A stretch of DNA of 64,000 nt, from positions 347,607 to 411,606 of the forward strand of contig NZ_JACHIN010000008.1 of NCBI RefSeq assembly GCF_014203235.1. Direction: 5' to 3'. The stretch is from Nonomuraea endophytica. GTDB lineage: Bacteria; Actinomycetota; Actinomycetes; Streptosporangiales; Streptosporangiaceae. The position numbers and the translations under genes are program-made. Under the pieces are notes generated by a model. The model saw only the letters and a program-made list of their open reading frames with translations, made no database searches and was not told the origin of the DNA. Below, piece after piece: positions 37,275-46,691 of this stretch (positions are counted from its first letter, which is position 1; every line of letters starts with the position of its first letter).

Positions 37275-38573
37275 GTGTCGTTGCGCGTGGCGGTAGTCGG
37301 GTCGGGCCCGGCGGGCATCTACACGGCGGAAGCGCTGGTCAAGCAGTCGGCCGAACCGGTCGACGTCGACGTGCTGGAGCGGCTGCCCACGCCGTACGGG
37401 CTGGTCCGCTACGGGGTCGCCCCCGACCACACCTCGATCAAGTCCATCGCCAACTACCTGCGCAAAGTGCTCGAACTCCCCCAGGTGCGCTTCCTCGGCG
37501 GCGTCACCCTCGGCGAGCACCTGTCCGTCGAGGACCTCCTGGCGAGCTACGACGCCGTCGTCTACGCCACCGGCGCCATGGTCGACCGGCGCATGGGCAT
37601 CCCCGGCGAGGACCTGCCCGGCAGCGTGGCCGCCACCGACTTCGTCAACTGGTACTGCGGCCATCCCGACGTCGACCCCGACCGCTTCGTGCTCGACAGC
37701 CCCGAGATCGCCGTGATCGGCGTCGGCAACGTGGCCGTCGACGTGGTGCGCGTCCTGGCCAAGACCGCCGAGGAGCTGGCCGCCACCGACGTCCCCCACG
37801 ACGTCCTCGAACGCCTGGGCGAGAGCCAGGTCAAAGCCATCCACATGATCGGCAGGCGCGGTCCCGAACACGCCAAGTTCACCCTCAAGGAGCTGCGTGA
37901 GCTGGGCGAGCTGGCCAACGCCGACGTGTGCGTACGCCCCGACGAGGCCGTGGTGCTGGGCGCCGACTTCCCGCGCCAGATCCGCGGCAACATCGACGTG
38001 CTGCAGTCGTGGGCGGCCCGCGCCCCCGTCGGCCGCCCGCGCCGCCTGGACGTGCGGTTCTGGCTGCGCCCGGTGGAGATCCTCGGCACCGACCGGGTCG
38101 AGGGGCTCAAGCTGGAGCGCACCCGCCTGGAGGACGGCCGCGTCGTCGGCACCGGCGTGTACGAGACGCTGCCGGTCGGCATGGTGCTGCGCTCGGTCGG
38201 CTACCAGAGCGTGCCGCTGCCCGGCGTGCCGTTCGACACGGGCTCGATGACGGTCCCGAACGTGGCGGGCCGGGTGCGCGAGCGCGAGTACGTCGCGGGC
38301 TGGCTCAAGCGCGGCCCCACCGGGGTGATCGGCACCAACAAGTCCGACGCCGCCGAGACCGTCCGCACGCTGCTGTCCGACCTCGCCGGCCACGACAGGG
38401 TACGGCCAGCCGCCCTCGACGACCTGCTGCGCTCACGCGGCGTCGAACCGGTCACCTACGAGCACTGGCTGCGCATCGAGGCCGCCGAGGAGGCGCTGGC
38501 CAGGACGCTGGGCCGGGGCGAGCGGGTCAAGCTGGTCGGTCTTGACGCGATGCGCGACGCAGTCCAAGGCTGA
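37275..38573 (+). CDS. fprA: Ferredoxin-NADP reductase, FprA type
   Basis: The 432-residue adrenodoxin-reductase-like flavoprotein has the FAD motif VVGSGPAGIY (7-16), TPYGLVRYGVAPDH, the NADP-binding GVGNVAVDVVRVL with MIGRRGPEHAKFT, and the C-terminal GPTGVIGTNKSDA. It passes electrons from NADPH to ferredoxin and could feed steroid or P450 oxygenases. The GTG at 37275 has GAGGAGG in front; a longer start at 37248 lacks one. The 253-base gap upstream shows no gene. Confidence 0.92.
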   Translation: MSLRVAVVGSGPAGIYTAEALVKQSAEPVDVDVLERLPTPYGLVRYGVAPDHTSIKSIANYLRKVLELPQVRFLGGVTLGEHLSVEDLLASYDAVVYATGAMVDRRMGIPGEDLPGSVAATDFVNWYCGHPDVDPDRFVLDSPEIAVIGVGNVAVDVVRVLAKTAEELAATDVPHDVLERLGESQVKAIHMIGRRGPEHAKFTLKELRELGELANADVCVRPDEAVVLGADFPRQIRGNIDVLQSWAARAPVGRPRRLDVRFWLRPVEILGTDRVEGLKLERTRLEDGRVVGTGVYETLPVGMVLRSVGYQSVPLPGVPFDTGSMTVPNVAGRVREREYVAGWLKRGPTGVIGTNKSDAAETVRTLLSDLAGHDRVRPAALDDLLRSRGVEPVTYEHWLRIEAAEEALARTLGRGERVKLVGLDAMRDAVQG

Positions 38574-39408
38574 GCACGGCGATCCCGAGGGCGAGCACGA
38601 GCGTCGTCGCCACGCCGCCCTCGGGCCCGAACACGCCGCCGGTGACCACGTCGGGGCCGTTCTCCATCAGGTCGACGATCGCCATCATGCCGGTGTCGGT
38701 GCCGCTGACCTCGAAGCCGAAGACGTTGCCCTGGGCCCAGTTCCACGCCGCGTGCCACAGGCACACGCCCCAGAGCGCGCCCTCCCACAGTGCGTACAGG
38801 CCGAGGAGCACGCCGACGAGCACCAGGTTGACCAGGCTGAGCGCGTTGATGCCGGGGTTGAGCAGGTGGAGGGCGGCGAACAGCATCGAGGACAGGCCGA
38901 CGCCGACCACGGCCCCGTAGCGCGCGCCGACCACCGGCAGCAGGAAGCCGCGGGTGACGATCTCCTCGGTGGAGCCCTGCACGACCCAGCCGGCGAACAC
39001 CAGGATCGCCGGGCCGATCGCCGCCAGGCCCTGCGGCACGTTCTCGGTGAGCGTGAAGCCCGGCACGACGAGGATCGCGGTGACCAGGCCGAAGGACAGG
39101 ACGCCGGTCAGCAGGCCGAGGGCCGAGCGCCGGGCGGCGTGCTCGCGGGTGAACCCGAGCGTGCGGAAGCCGCGTTGCTCGAACAGGCCGATCCACAGCC
39201 AGATCAGCAGCGCGACCGGCGCGAACCCGGTCACCAGGTTCACCAGCGTGCGCAGCGCCGGGTCGGCGGGCAGGCCGGTGAACGCCAGGATGATCGCCCC
39301 GATGATCCCGCCGAGCAGGATGGCGGCCACGGCGACGACCAGGGCGAGGATCGGATGGGTGCGCCGCTTGCCCGAGGTGGCCAGGGCGAAGAGCGGATTG
39401 TCCGTCAC
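38527..39408 (-). CDS. CPBP-family intramembrane metalloprotease
   Basis: The 293-residue protein has about eight transmembrane helices and the three CPBP (Abi/CAAX protease) motifs: EEIVTR (148-153), FAALH (177-181) and H219 with N223 in WHAAWNW. Bacterial members cleave membrane proteins or provide immunity to small peptides. The GTG at 39408 (start VTDNPLFALA) is chosen from the fold. Its end overlaps fprA by 47 bases (convergent). It lies just downstream of the caspase-like gene, with ten bases between. Confidence 0.85.
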   Translation of the reverse strand: MTDNPLFALATSGKRRTHPILALVVAVAAILLGGIIGAIILAFTGLPADPALRTLVNLVTGFAPVALLIWLWIGLFEQRGFRTLGFTREHAARRSALGLLTGVLSFGLVTAILVVPGFTLTENVPQGLAAIGPAILVFAGWVVQGSTEEIVTRGFLLPVVGARYGAVVGVGLSSMLFAALHLLNPGINALSLVNLVLVGVLLGLYALWEGALWGVCLWHAAWNWAQGNVFGFEVSGTDTGMMAIVDLMENGPDVVTGGVFGPEGGVATTLVLALGIAVLSLGLRRASRQDRPA

Positions 39409-39418
39409 GGTCAGGACC

Positions 39419-40420
39419 TTACTTCCTGGAACGCCGCCGGCGGGCGACGTATGCGACAGCGGCCACCAGTGCTCCGGCGCCGACGATGACGAGCCCGATG
39501 ACGAAGACCAGGGCGAGGACGTCCAGGGCGTCGGCGGGCACACCCGGCTGCCAGATGCGCCAGGCGAACCAGCCCGAGGCGAGCATGGCCAGGAGCGACA
39601 GGCCGGCGATCACGAGACCCCAGTAGACGATGCGGACGGCCCAGTCGCCCACGGTGCGCTTCGGCCGCTCGACCACGGGAGCGGGCCCTCGGGCGGCCCC
39701 GGCCCCGGACCCACGAGCGGACCCGGCGCCGGGACCTCGGGCGCTCGTTCGGGCGCTCCCGGCGGCGGGCCCGGGGGTGCTGTCCGCTGGGGCGATGACC
39801 AGGTCGGGCTCGCGGATCTCGGTGACGGCGGCGGGGAGGCCGGCGAGGTCGGCCGCGGTGACCGGGTGGCCGCCGCGCAGGGTCTCGGCCAGGGCCGGGG
39901 TCAGCTTGGAGTGGGTGCCCCTGCCGCGGATCATGCCCTGGTCGAGGACGTACTCGACGCGGTCGGTGGCGCTGAGGAAGACCTGGACGGACGCGGAGAG
40001 GGCGGACAGCTCGATCGGGAGGCGCTCGGCGCCGATGAAACAGCAGTCGAGGATGAGCACGACGTGCCCGGCGGCGGTCCCGGCCAGCGCCCGCTCGACG
40101 GCCGCGACCGGCACCGAGGTCGCCGCCGGGTCGTCGCGGCCGGTCGCGGAGGTGGCCAGCAACAGGCCGTCACGGGTGGCGACGGCGTGGCAGGCGACAT
40201 AGAGCAGCAGCACGTCGTCCGGCTGCCGGTCGCCCAGGAAGGCGGTGATCTCGGCCAGCACCTCGCCCTGGGTGCCGTCGGCCAGTTTCCGCAGCGCGAA
40301 GCTCGCGAGCAGGGCCTCGCCGAGTGCGTCCGCATCCCTCGCGGGCGACCGTAATTGGGCCATCCCGGGGTCGGACTGGGTGGCGGTCACGATCATCAGC
40401 GCCTCGCGGGCTGCCGGCAT
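39419..40420 (-). CDS. Membrane-anchored caspase-like (peptidase C14) protein
   Basis: The 333-residue protein has an N-terminal caspase-like fold (about 1-170): EALMIVTATQSDP, a catalytic-type His78 in YVACHAV, and a Cys pair at 126-127 in ILDCCFIGA. The usual SGHG around the His reads ACHA, a departure that may affect activity. A Pro/Ala/Gly linker leads to two C-terminal transmembrane helices (about 262-284 and 301-325). The ATG at 40420 follows GGGAGG. It lies upstream of the CPBP protease with a ten-base gap, so the two proteases probably form one operon. Confidence 0.78.
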   Translation of the reverse strand: MPAAREALMIVTATQSDPGMAQLRSPARDADALGEALLASFALRKLADGTQGEVLAEITAFLGDRQPDDVLLLYVACHAVATRDGLLLATSATGRDDPAATSVPVAAVERALAGTAAGHVVLILDCCFIGAERLPIELSALSASVQVFLSATDRVEYVLDQGMIRGRGTHSKLTPALAETLRGGHPVTAADLAGLPAAVTEIREPDLVIAPADSTPGPAAGSARTSARGPGAGSARGSGAGAARGPAPVVERPKRTVGDWAVRIVYWGLVIAGLSLLAMLASGWFAWRIWQPGVPADALDVLALVFVIGLVIVGAGALVAAVAYVARRRRSRK

Positions 40421-40482
40421 GGGACCTCCCAAGCTGTGAGATGCTCGGCGAGCTTGCCAGCGCCGCGTTTCCGGAGGAGAAC

Positions 40483-41649
40483 ATGCGTGTCACCGTTGGG
40501 CATCGGCCGATCACCGGGTTCGCGGAGGAGTATCGGCTGCAGCAGAGCCGCTACCCGATGACCCCGGCCGGCTGGCAGCCGGTGCACACGGTCTATGTTC
40601 CGGCCGACCGTTTCTCGGCCGACACGGTGGCGACGTGGGGCGGGCAGGCGCTGGAGCTGCTCGAGGCCCATCTGCCCGGTCCCGACGAGCTGGCCGAGGT
40701 GTTCGGGGTGAGCGCGGACCTGGCTCCCGGCGTGCACCGGCGGCTGCTGGCGAAACTGGAGGCCGAGCCGGTCGAGGACCTGCGCATCGACTTCGAGGAC
40801 GGCTACGGCGTGCGTCCCGACGACGAGGACGGCCACGCCGAGCAGGCCGCCGCCGCGGTGGTGGCGATGCACGAGGAGGGACGGCTGCCGCGCAGGTGGG
40901 GCCTGCGGGTCAAGTCGTTCGCCGACGCCGACCCGGAACGCTCGGTCCGCACGCTGGACGGCTTCCTCACCGAGGTCGTGGGCCGGATCGGCGCCCTTCC
41001 GCCGGGGTTCGCGCTGACGTTCCCCAAGGTCCTGATGGAGAACTACCTCGGCCAGTTCTCCGCCTTCCTGGAGGACCTGGAGAAGGGGCTCGGGCTCGGC
41101 CCGCTGCGCTTCGAGATCCAGGTGGAGGCGCCGCAGACGCTGCCGTTCCTGCGCGCGGACCTGGCCGGGGGACGGCTGGCCGCGGCGCACTTCGGCGTCT
41201 TCGACTACACCGCCGCGATCGGGCTGCCGCCGCACGAGCAGCGGCTGGACCACCCGGCCTGCGACCACGCCAGGCACGTGATGCAGACGGCGTTCGCGGG
41301 CACTGGGATCGAACTCTCGGACGGCTCACTGGCCGCCGCACCCGCGTCGTCCGCGACGGCCGACGTGCGCGCGCTGTGGCGCAGGCACGCCCAGCTGGTA
41401 CGCCACTCGCTGGCCCACGGCTTCTACCAGGGCTGGGACATGCACCCGTCGCACCTGGTGAGCAGGTTCGCCACCGTCTACGCCTTCCACCTCGCCACCT
41501 ACGACAGCTACACGGCCCGGGTCGCCGCCTGGGAGCAGCAGCGGCAGGTGGAAGGCGTCATGGACGAGCCGGCCACCGTCAAAACTCTTGTGACGGCACT
41601 TTCGCGGGCCCGGTCCGCACTGGGGGACTTCACCGGAAACCCCGCCTGA
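40483..41649 (+). CDS. DUF6986 (HpcH/citrate-lyase-like) family protein
   Basis: The 388-residue protein resembles TIM-barrel aldolase/citrate lyase-like proteins now called DUF6986: QPVHTVYVPADRF, EPVEDLRIDFEDGYGVRPDD, FEIQVEAPQTL, HFGVFDYTAAIGL and FYQGWDMHPSHL. Acidic residues in DFEDGYG and the Glu in VEAPQT suit a metal-assisted lyase, but no substrate is known. CGGAGGAG precedes the ATG at 40483; an ATG at 40441 would add 14 residues. It is divergent from the caspase-like gene. Confidence 0.78.
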   Translation: MRVTVGHRPITGFAEEYRLQQSRYPMTPAGWQPVHTVYVPADRFSADTVATWGGQALELLEAHLPGPDELAEVFGVSADLAPGVHRRLLAKLEAEPVEDLRIDFEDGYGVRPDDEDGHAEQAAAAVVAMHEEGRLPRRWGLRVKSFADADPERSVRTLDGFLTEVVGRIGALPPGFALTFPKVLMENYLGQFSAFLEDLEKGLGLGPLRFEIQVEAPQTLPFLRADLAGGRLAAAHFGVFDYTAAIGLPPHEQRLDHPACDHARHVMQTAFAGTGIELSDGSLAAAPASSATADVRALWRRHAQLVRHSLAHGFYQGWDMHPSHLVSRFATVYAFHLATYDSYTARVAAWEQQRQVEGVMDEPATVKTLVTALSRARSALGDFTGNPA

Positions 41650-41755
41650 GTCGGCGGTGTAGGGCAACCTTGACTGGAGGGTTGTCCGCAAGCTGTCTGG
41701 ATTGTCAGGGAATCGGGTGCAGTGGACGGGTAGCGCACCATATAGCCTCAGCTCC

Positions 41756-42436
41756 ATGACCGGATCCCTCCTTGAGGTGATCGCGCTCAACGTGCGCGAC
41801 GCCGTGGCCGCCGAACGTGGTGGTGCCGACCGCCTTGAGGTCGTCGCCGACATGGCCGCCGACGGACTCACCCCAGCGCCGGAGACGGTCGCCGCCATCG
41901 CCGCCGAGTGCGCGCTCCCCCAGATGGTGATGCTGCGCGGCGAGGCCGGGTTCACGGCCGACCCCGAAGCGCTCGACCGGCTCAGGAACGACGCCAAGGC
42001 CCTGTCCCAGGCCGGGGCCGCCGGGTTCGTGTTCGGGTTCCTCGACGCCGACGGCGCCGTCGACCTGACCGCCACCGAAGCCATGATCCACGCGGTGTCG
42101 CCGCTGCCGTGGACCTTCCACCGCGCGGTCGACTACGCCGCCGACACCTCAGCGAGCTGGCGCGCCGTCCGGCTGCTGCCGAACCTGGCCACCGTGCTCA
42201 CCTCCGGCTCGCCGTCAGGAGTGGGCGACGGGCTGCCGGTGCTGAAGGCCCGTTGCGAGGCGGGCGACGCGGGACTCATCCTCGCGGGGGGCGGCCTGAA
42301 GCCGCCGCACGTGCGCGCCCTGCTCGACTACGGCATCCGCGCCTTCCACGTGGGCAGCGCCGTCCGCACCTCCTGGACAGAACCAGTGGACCCCTCCTTG
42401 GTGGCCCGCTGGCGCTCCCTGGTGGACCGCGACTAA
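41756..42436 (+). CDS. cutC: CutC-family protein
   Basis: The 226-residue TIM-barrel protein matches CutC: LLEVIALNVRDAVAAERGGADRLEV in part, MLRGEAGF, GAAGFVFGFLDADGAVD, TFHRAVDYA and VLTSGSPSGV. CutC is annotated as copper homeostasis, but its role in copper handling is disputed and its biochemical function is unknown. A TATAGC box lies 10-15 bases upstream of the ATG, so the message may be leaderless. Confidence 0.93.
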   Translation: MTGSLLEVIALNVRDAVAAERGGADRLEVVADMAADGLTPAPETVAAIAAECALPQMVMLRGEAGFTADPEALDRLRNDAKALSQAGAAGFVFGFLDADGAVDLTATEAMIHAVSPLPWTFHRAVDYAADTSASWRAVRLLPNLATVLTSGSPSGVGDGLPVLKARCEAGDAGLILAGGGLKPPHVRALLDYGIRAFHVGSAVRTSWTEPVDPSLVARWRSLVDRD

Positions 42437-42736
42437 TCCCGCCGGGCGGCAGCACACCCCCGCCAACCGTGACCAGACGCCACCTGCGGCCCCTGGAATA
42501 GACCCACCTGTGGCCCCTGAAAGTGTGCCTTGGACCCCGGGGTTTGCCTTGGGCGCCGTCGGGTGGCCCAGGGGGCGCTCGTAGCGGCGGGAAGTGCGTG
42601 AGCCTTCACGAGCGGCCAGGACAGAGGCCCGCCCGTTACGGCGAGGGGGGTGGGCGCGGCTTCGCCGTAACGGGGAGGCGCGAGAAGCACCATCAAAGAC
42701 GCCCGCATCAAGACGCCCCTGAAGGCGCGCGAAAGA
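42437..42736. other. Gap between convergent cutC and GNAT genes, with hairpins
   Basis: No gene is seen in these 300 bases. They hold a two-copy 15-bp direct repeat (CACCTG[C/T]GGCCCCTG at 42481 and 42505) and the strong hairpin at 42632-42674. Confidence 0.65.
42632..42674. terminator. Bidirectional hairpin between cutC and GNAT
   Basis: CCCGTTACGGCGA (42632-42644) and TCGCCGTAACGGG (42662-42674) are perfect 13-bp arms around a 17-base loop. The hairpin sits between convergent genes and probably ends both transcripts. No U-tract is seen. Confidence 0.6.
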
Positions 42737-43339
42737 TCAGGCGCTGAGGAGATGCGGCACTGTGAGATCGCGGAAGGCGGTGGACAGTGCGGGGCGGGTC
42801 AGGCGTTGGAACAAGGCGCCGGACGCGCGGTGCGGGAGGTCGACGGTGCGCAGGTGGCGGAAGCCGCGCTTGCGGTAGTACTCCTGCAGGCCGGGGTTGG
42901 ACTTGGCGCAGTCCAGGCGGAGCCAGGGCAGGCCGACGGCGTGCGTGGTGGCGCCGGCCCAGTCCAGGAGGGCGTCGCCGAGTCCGCTGCCCGACCAGGG
43001 GCGGGCCACCGCCAGTTTGTGGACGTAGAGGGCGGCGCGCGGGCGGTCGGCCGGGGTCCAGAACTCGGGGTCGGCCTTGCTGTCGAGGGCGATGGTGGCG
43101 ACGGGCGGCGCGGCCTCGTCGAAGTCGAGGTAGCGCAGTTCGTCGTCGACGAGGTAGAGGACGTGGGAGTCGATGAGCGGGGCGATGCGCTCGGGGCCGA
43201 AGCCGCCTCGGGGCCACTGGCCGATCCCTCGCGAGTGGAGCCAGTCGGCGGTGTCGGCGAGCAGGGTGAGAACTCCTCCCAGGTCAGCGGGTACGGCTCG
43301 GCGCAGGGTGAGCGGGTGAAGGAGGGTGTTCGAGTGCAT
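42737..43339 (-). CDS. GNAT-family N-acetyltransferase
   Basis: The 200-residue protein has LTLRRAVPADL, the acetyl-CoA loop VARPWSGSGLGDALLDWAG and YYRKRGFRHL, all typical of GNAT enzymes. The ATG at 43339 has GAAGGG upstream; a longer frame lacks support. The substrate is unknown. The 184-base gap to the GntR gene is AT-richer than average and shows no gene. Confidence 0.83.
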   Translation of the reverse strand: MHSNTLLHPLTLRRAVPADLGGVLTLLADTADWLHSRGIGQWPRGGFGPERIAPLIDSHVLYLVDDELRYLDFDEAAPPVATIALDSKADPEFWTPADRPRAALYVHKLAVARPWSGSGLGDALLDWAGATTHAVGLPWLRLDCAKSNPGLQEYYRKRGFRHLRTVDLPHRASGALFQRLTRPALSTAFRDLTVPHLLSA

Positions 43340-43523
43340 GGGTCTACCCTTCGTTGCGCTGGGTGGCCGGGAGAACACATCTCGTGTGCACTTCACGGCG
43401 CGCGGCAGCTAAACGGATATGTCTGGATAAATTACGATTTAGGGGAGCATGCACCACTCCCCCGCCCAGCGAGGTCAGATCTCGCAGGACGCGGCCGTTG
43501 GGATCACCCCCAACCGAGCTCGA

Positions 43524-44273
43524 TCAGCGGCTGCCGAGCTCGTATCTGATCAAGTGCTTGTCGGCGGGAAGCACCGACACCGCGACACGGACCGGCGTGT
43601 CCTCCCGGTCGTAGCCGACTCGGACATACACGACGACCGGCGTCCCCAGCTCCAGCTGGAGCCGTTCGACCTCTGCCTGATTGGGCATCCTGGCCCAGAT
43701 GTCGTCGACCACGCGGATCTGCGCGTGCCCGAGTTCCTCGAGTACCCGGTTCGCGCCGCGTCCGATGTCGCCCGGCCTGGCGATCTCGGACTCGGCGACC
43801 AGGTCATGCGGGAAATAGGAATCGTTGGTGTTGTAGGGCTGACCGTCGACGAAACGCAGGCGCCGCCGTACCACTGCCAGCTTTCCGTCGTCGAGTTCCA
43901 GCCTGCTGGCGATGTCCTCAGCCGGTTTGACCGTCAACACTTCGATGAGCTGGGAGGGCTGGCGGCCTTCCTGGCTGACGGCGTACGCGAAGGCCTCCCG
44001 GGGAACTCCCGTGGGTTGCGGCTCCAGTTCGCGTTGGGGATGCATCAGCAGGGCGCGTCGTTCTCTGACGATCGTGCCGCGCCGGGGTGCGCGCGTGACG
44101 AGGCCTTCGTTGACCAGTTCCGCGACTGCGAGCCTGACCGTGTTACGGCTGACGCCGTGGCGCGAGCGGAGTTCCTCTTCGGTCGGCAGCTGCGCCCCGG
44201 GGCCGTAGTCGCCGGAGTAGATGGCTCTCCGAAGCTCCGAAGCCACCTGCTGATACAGCGACGGTCTTGCCAC
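43524..44273 (-). CDS. GntR/HutC-family transcriptional regulator
   Basis: The 249-residue protein has an N-terminal winged helix (LYQQVASELRRAIYSGDYGP, RHGVSRNTVRLAVAELVNEGL) and a C-terminal UTRA effector domain (about 85-245). The GTG at 44273 is better spaced from AAAGGGG than the GTG two codons earlier. HutC-type regulators usually sense small sugars or amino acids; the effector is unknown. A 12-bp palindrome in its own promoter suggests autoregulation. Confidence 0.88.
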   Translation of the reverse strand: MARPSLYQQVASELRRAIYSGDYGPGAQLPTEEELRSRHGVSRNTVRLAVAELVNEGLVTRAPRRGTIVRERRALLMHPQRELEPQPTGVPREAFAYAVSQEGRQPSQLIEVLTVKPAEDIASRLELDDGKLAVVRRRLRFVDGQPYNTNDSYFPHDLVAESEIARPGDIGRGANRVLEELGHAQIRVVDDIWARMPNQAEVERLQLELGTPVVVYVRVGYDREDTPVRVAVSVLPADKHLIRYELGSR

Positions 44274-44284
44274 TTTCACCCCTT

Positions 44285-44296
44285 TTGTTCCAACAA
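44285..44296. promoter_or_regulatory. Palindrome TTGTTCCAACAA in the GntR promoter
   Basis: TTGTT/AACAA form an inverted repeat with a two-base centre, twelve bases upstream of the GntR start. It is a likely operator for that GntR protein. A similar half-site, TTGGTACAAA, lies further upstream (about 44369). Confidence 0.45.
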
Positions 44297-44410
44297 TTTA
44301 GACGATCTGGTTCTAGCAGGCCACAACCCCTTGACCGAACGGCCTTGACAGCCGCATCATCCATTCGTTGGTACAAATCCATCGAAAGGCCGGTGAGGGG
44401 GTGAGGGCCG

Positions 44411-44782
44411 GTGTTGCCGGTCCGCGCGGGTGCGCCGTTTGCGAAGCAAGCGAGCTTGCGAAGCTACCCGCCCTGGCACGATCCCCGTGAGGCAACACGT
44501 TTACTGCGTTACGCGTTGCATCGCCAGGGGTTCACCCACACCTACCAGAGCAACGGGAACGGTATGTCCGTGCTGTCCGTGCTAACCGAGTTGACCGTGT
44601 GGTGCAGAGACGATTTCTTTGTCTGGCATGAGGAGGGCGTCGAAGTCAGACACCCCATCGACGACCCGGTCGGCGCAGCACAACGGATCGCCGACCGCCG
44701 TCGGCGGCCACAGCCCTCTCCCACGGAGTGTTCACTCGCTGAACACTCCCCCACCGACTCCGCACGCGAACAATCGGCCTAG
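44411..44782 (+). CDS. Hypothetical small protein
   Basis: The 123-residue frame has coding-like content in the middle: DPREATRLLRYALHRQGF, MSVLSVLTELTVWCRDDFFVW and VRHPIDDPVGAAQRIADRR. It resembles small actinomycete proteins of unknown function. The start is uncertain because the first 25 residues look non-coding. The upstream sequence contains TTGCGAAG twice around CAAGCGAGCTTG, possibly a regulatory site. It is divergent from the GntR gene. Confidence 0.5.
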   Translation: MLPVRAGAPFAKQASLRSYPPWHDPREATRLLRYALHRQGFTHTYQSNGNGMSVLSVLTELTVWCRDDFFVWHEEGVEVRHPIDDPVGAAQRIADRRRRPQPSPTECSLAEHSPTDSAREQSA

Positions 44783-45119
44783 GACTCCATCCCTCGCCGG
44801 AGTCCTGGCGCCGCCCGCGTCGGAGAAAGGAAACGCACCCTGGCGGGTCCCCCACGCCCGCCAGGGTGCGTTCTCCTGTCTGGATGCTTTCCGTCTTTTC
44901 TCTCTCATGATCTTTTACGGCAAGCCGTCCCACCCCCACCCGCCGACCGTGGCCGGGCCCCGTCCAGGGGCACGGTCGTCCAGCGTGCGGGGCGGGCCGC
45001 CGTTACGCCCGCATCGTTGACCGGGACCTGATATACCGATGCCACGAGGCCGACCCTGACCGGCGGTTTCGGTTGGACTGTAAGTGGGTTGTCAGGACGG
45101 TCTACAAAGGTCTGGCGGC
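44783..45119. other. Gap with hairpins and upstream region of the OmpA-like gene
   Basis: No gene is seen in these 337 bases. They contain a small hairpin around 44783-44806 (GGACTCC/GGAGTCC), the strong hairpin at 44832-44872, a GC-rich stretch, and the presumed promoter of the OmpA-like gene. Confidence 0.6.
44832..44872 (+). terminator. Strong hairpin after the hypothetical gene
   Basis: AACGCACCCTGGCGGG (44832-44847) pairs exactly with CCCGCCAGGGTGCGTT (44857-44872), a 16-bp stem with a nine-base loop. It is 50 bases past the hypothetical gene's stop. TCTCC follows, so it is a U-poor terminator. Confidence 0.7.
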
Positions 45120-46691
45120 ATGGGTGTCCCTCTTCGAGCGTCCGGATTACTGGCCGTGGCCCTGCTGGTCTGCGGGTGCGGGGCCACCGGTGAGCCCGTT
45201 CGGCGGGCCGATCCTTCGCCGCCCGCTCCCAGCGCCTCTTCGTCGACCGGGTATGTGACCGAGGGGATGGTCGGGTTCTACTCGGCGGAGCCGTTCAAGG
45301 TCGACATCAAGGGTGTGGAGCGGACGCCCAAGCTCACCGTGCTGCGCATGGAGATCATGACCACCGCCGCCCGGAACACCAAGGGTGACTTCGGGTATGG
45401 GAGTGTGCCCAGCGACTTCGCGCGGTTCCGGCTGTTCGATCCGGTGGGCAGGAAGGTGTACTTCACGCTGCGGGCCAAGAGCGGCGACGAGGCGTTCGGG
45501 ACCCGGCACACGATGAAGGGCAGCGGGTTTCCCGAGGACTTCGTGCCCGGGGTGCGGTATCCGGTTGAGGTGTACTTTCCGTTGTTGCCCGCCGAGGTCA
45601 AGGCCGTTTCCGTTGTCCCTGACCTGCCTTTGGGGCCGATGACCGGGATTCCCGTCGCCGATGTCGCGCGGGAGCCCGTCGCCAAGCAGCGTGGCGCCTC
45701 TGGTGAGGTGTTTCAGTGGCCGGTGGTGCTGCCCGAGGGTGACGTCTGGTCCGCTGTCTCCGACGTCAACGAGCTCATCGAGACGCCCAAGAAGACCACG
45801 CTGCAGGAGGGGGCCAAGGAGACCATCGGGCTGCGCACCGACGTGCTGTTCGCCTTCGACGAGGCCACGCTCAGCGCATAGGCCGCGGCCGTGCTGGACG
45901 AGGTCGCCGAGGAGACCCGCAGGCGCGCCGACCCGGCCAAGCCGCCGGTCGCGATCGTCGGCCACACCGACACCAAGGGCGAGGACGCCTACAACCTGAC
46001 GTTGTCGGTCAGGCGGGCCGAGGCGGTCAAGGAGTATCTGGCCGCCAAGCTCGGCGCCGACTACCGTTACGTGACCGAGGGCAAGGGCGAGAGCACGCCG
46101 ATCGCCAAGAACGACAAGCCCGGCGGCGGCGACAACCCCGAGGGCCGGGCGCGCAACCGGCGGGTGGAGATCTCCTACACGATCAGGCAGCAGGGCCCGG
46201 ACGTGACCACCACCACCGGGCCGTCCGCCGACGAGGTGCGCGGCTCGACCCGGCCGAACGCGCAGTTCCGGCCGGACCCGGGTGCGCCGGTGGCCGACTT
46301 CACCTGGACGTTCACCAACAAGGACGATCAGCTCAAGGTCGAGGTGCTGCCGCTCTACCGCGACGGGGCCTACCTGGTGGCGTCCTTCGACGTGTCGGCG
46401 GTGAAGACCAACGTGGTGTTCGTGCCGGCTCCCGCGCCGTTCGCCGGGTGGGAGCACGAGTTCTCGGCGGCGGCCGACTTCGGCGCGTTCACGCTGGAGG
46501 ACCCGGCCACCAAGGCGCGCTACCATCCGCTGAAGATGGCCACCGAGTTCGTCGAGAACCACGTTCCGGCGCTGCAGACCGGGGAGAAGAGCCGCGCCTA
46601 CGTGTATTACCCGGCTCCGCCGGACGACCGCACGTCACTCACGCTCCGGGTGGCCAACGGCCCGTCCTCCAGCGTTCCCGTCGCGCCGTGA
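45120..46691 (+). pseudogene. OmpA-family lipoprotein gene interrupted by an in-frame TAG
   Basis: Translation from the ATG at 45120 gives a lipoprotein signal (LLAVALLVCGC), a roughly 200-residue N-terminal region and the start of an OmpA peptidoglycan-binding domain (RTDVLFAFDEATLSA). It then hits TAG at 45879-45881. The same frame continues without any shift as AAAVLDEVAEETRRR, VGHTDTKGEDAYN, RRAEAVKEYLAAKLG and NPEGRARNRRVEISY, then about 165 more residues to 46691. A single base change thus splits an otherwise intact 523-residue protein in the middle of its OmpA domain. A second product could start at the GTG on 45891. A sequencing error or read-through is possible. Confidence 0.8.

Noticed and set aside
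44446..44457. CAAGCGAGCTTG palindrome as a KstR2 site
   Set aside because: The spacing does not match the 14-base motif and no steroid gene follows.
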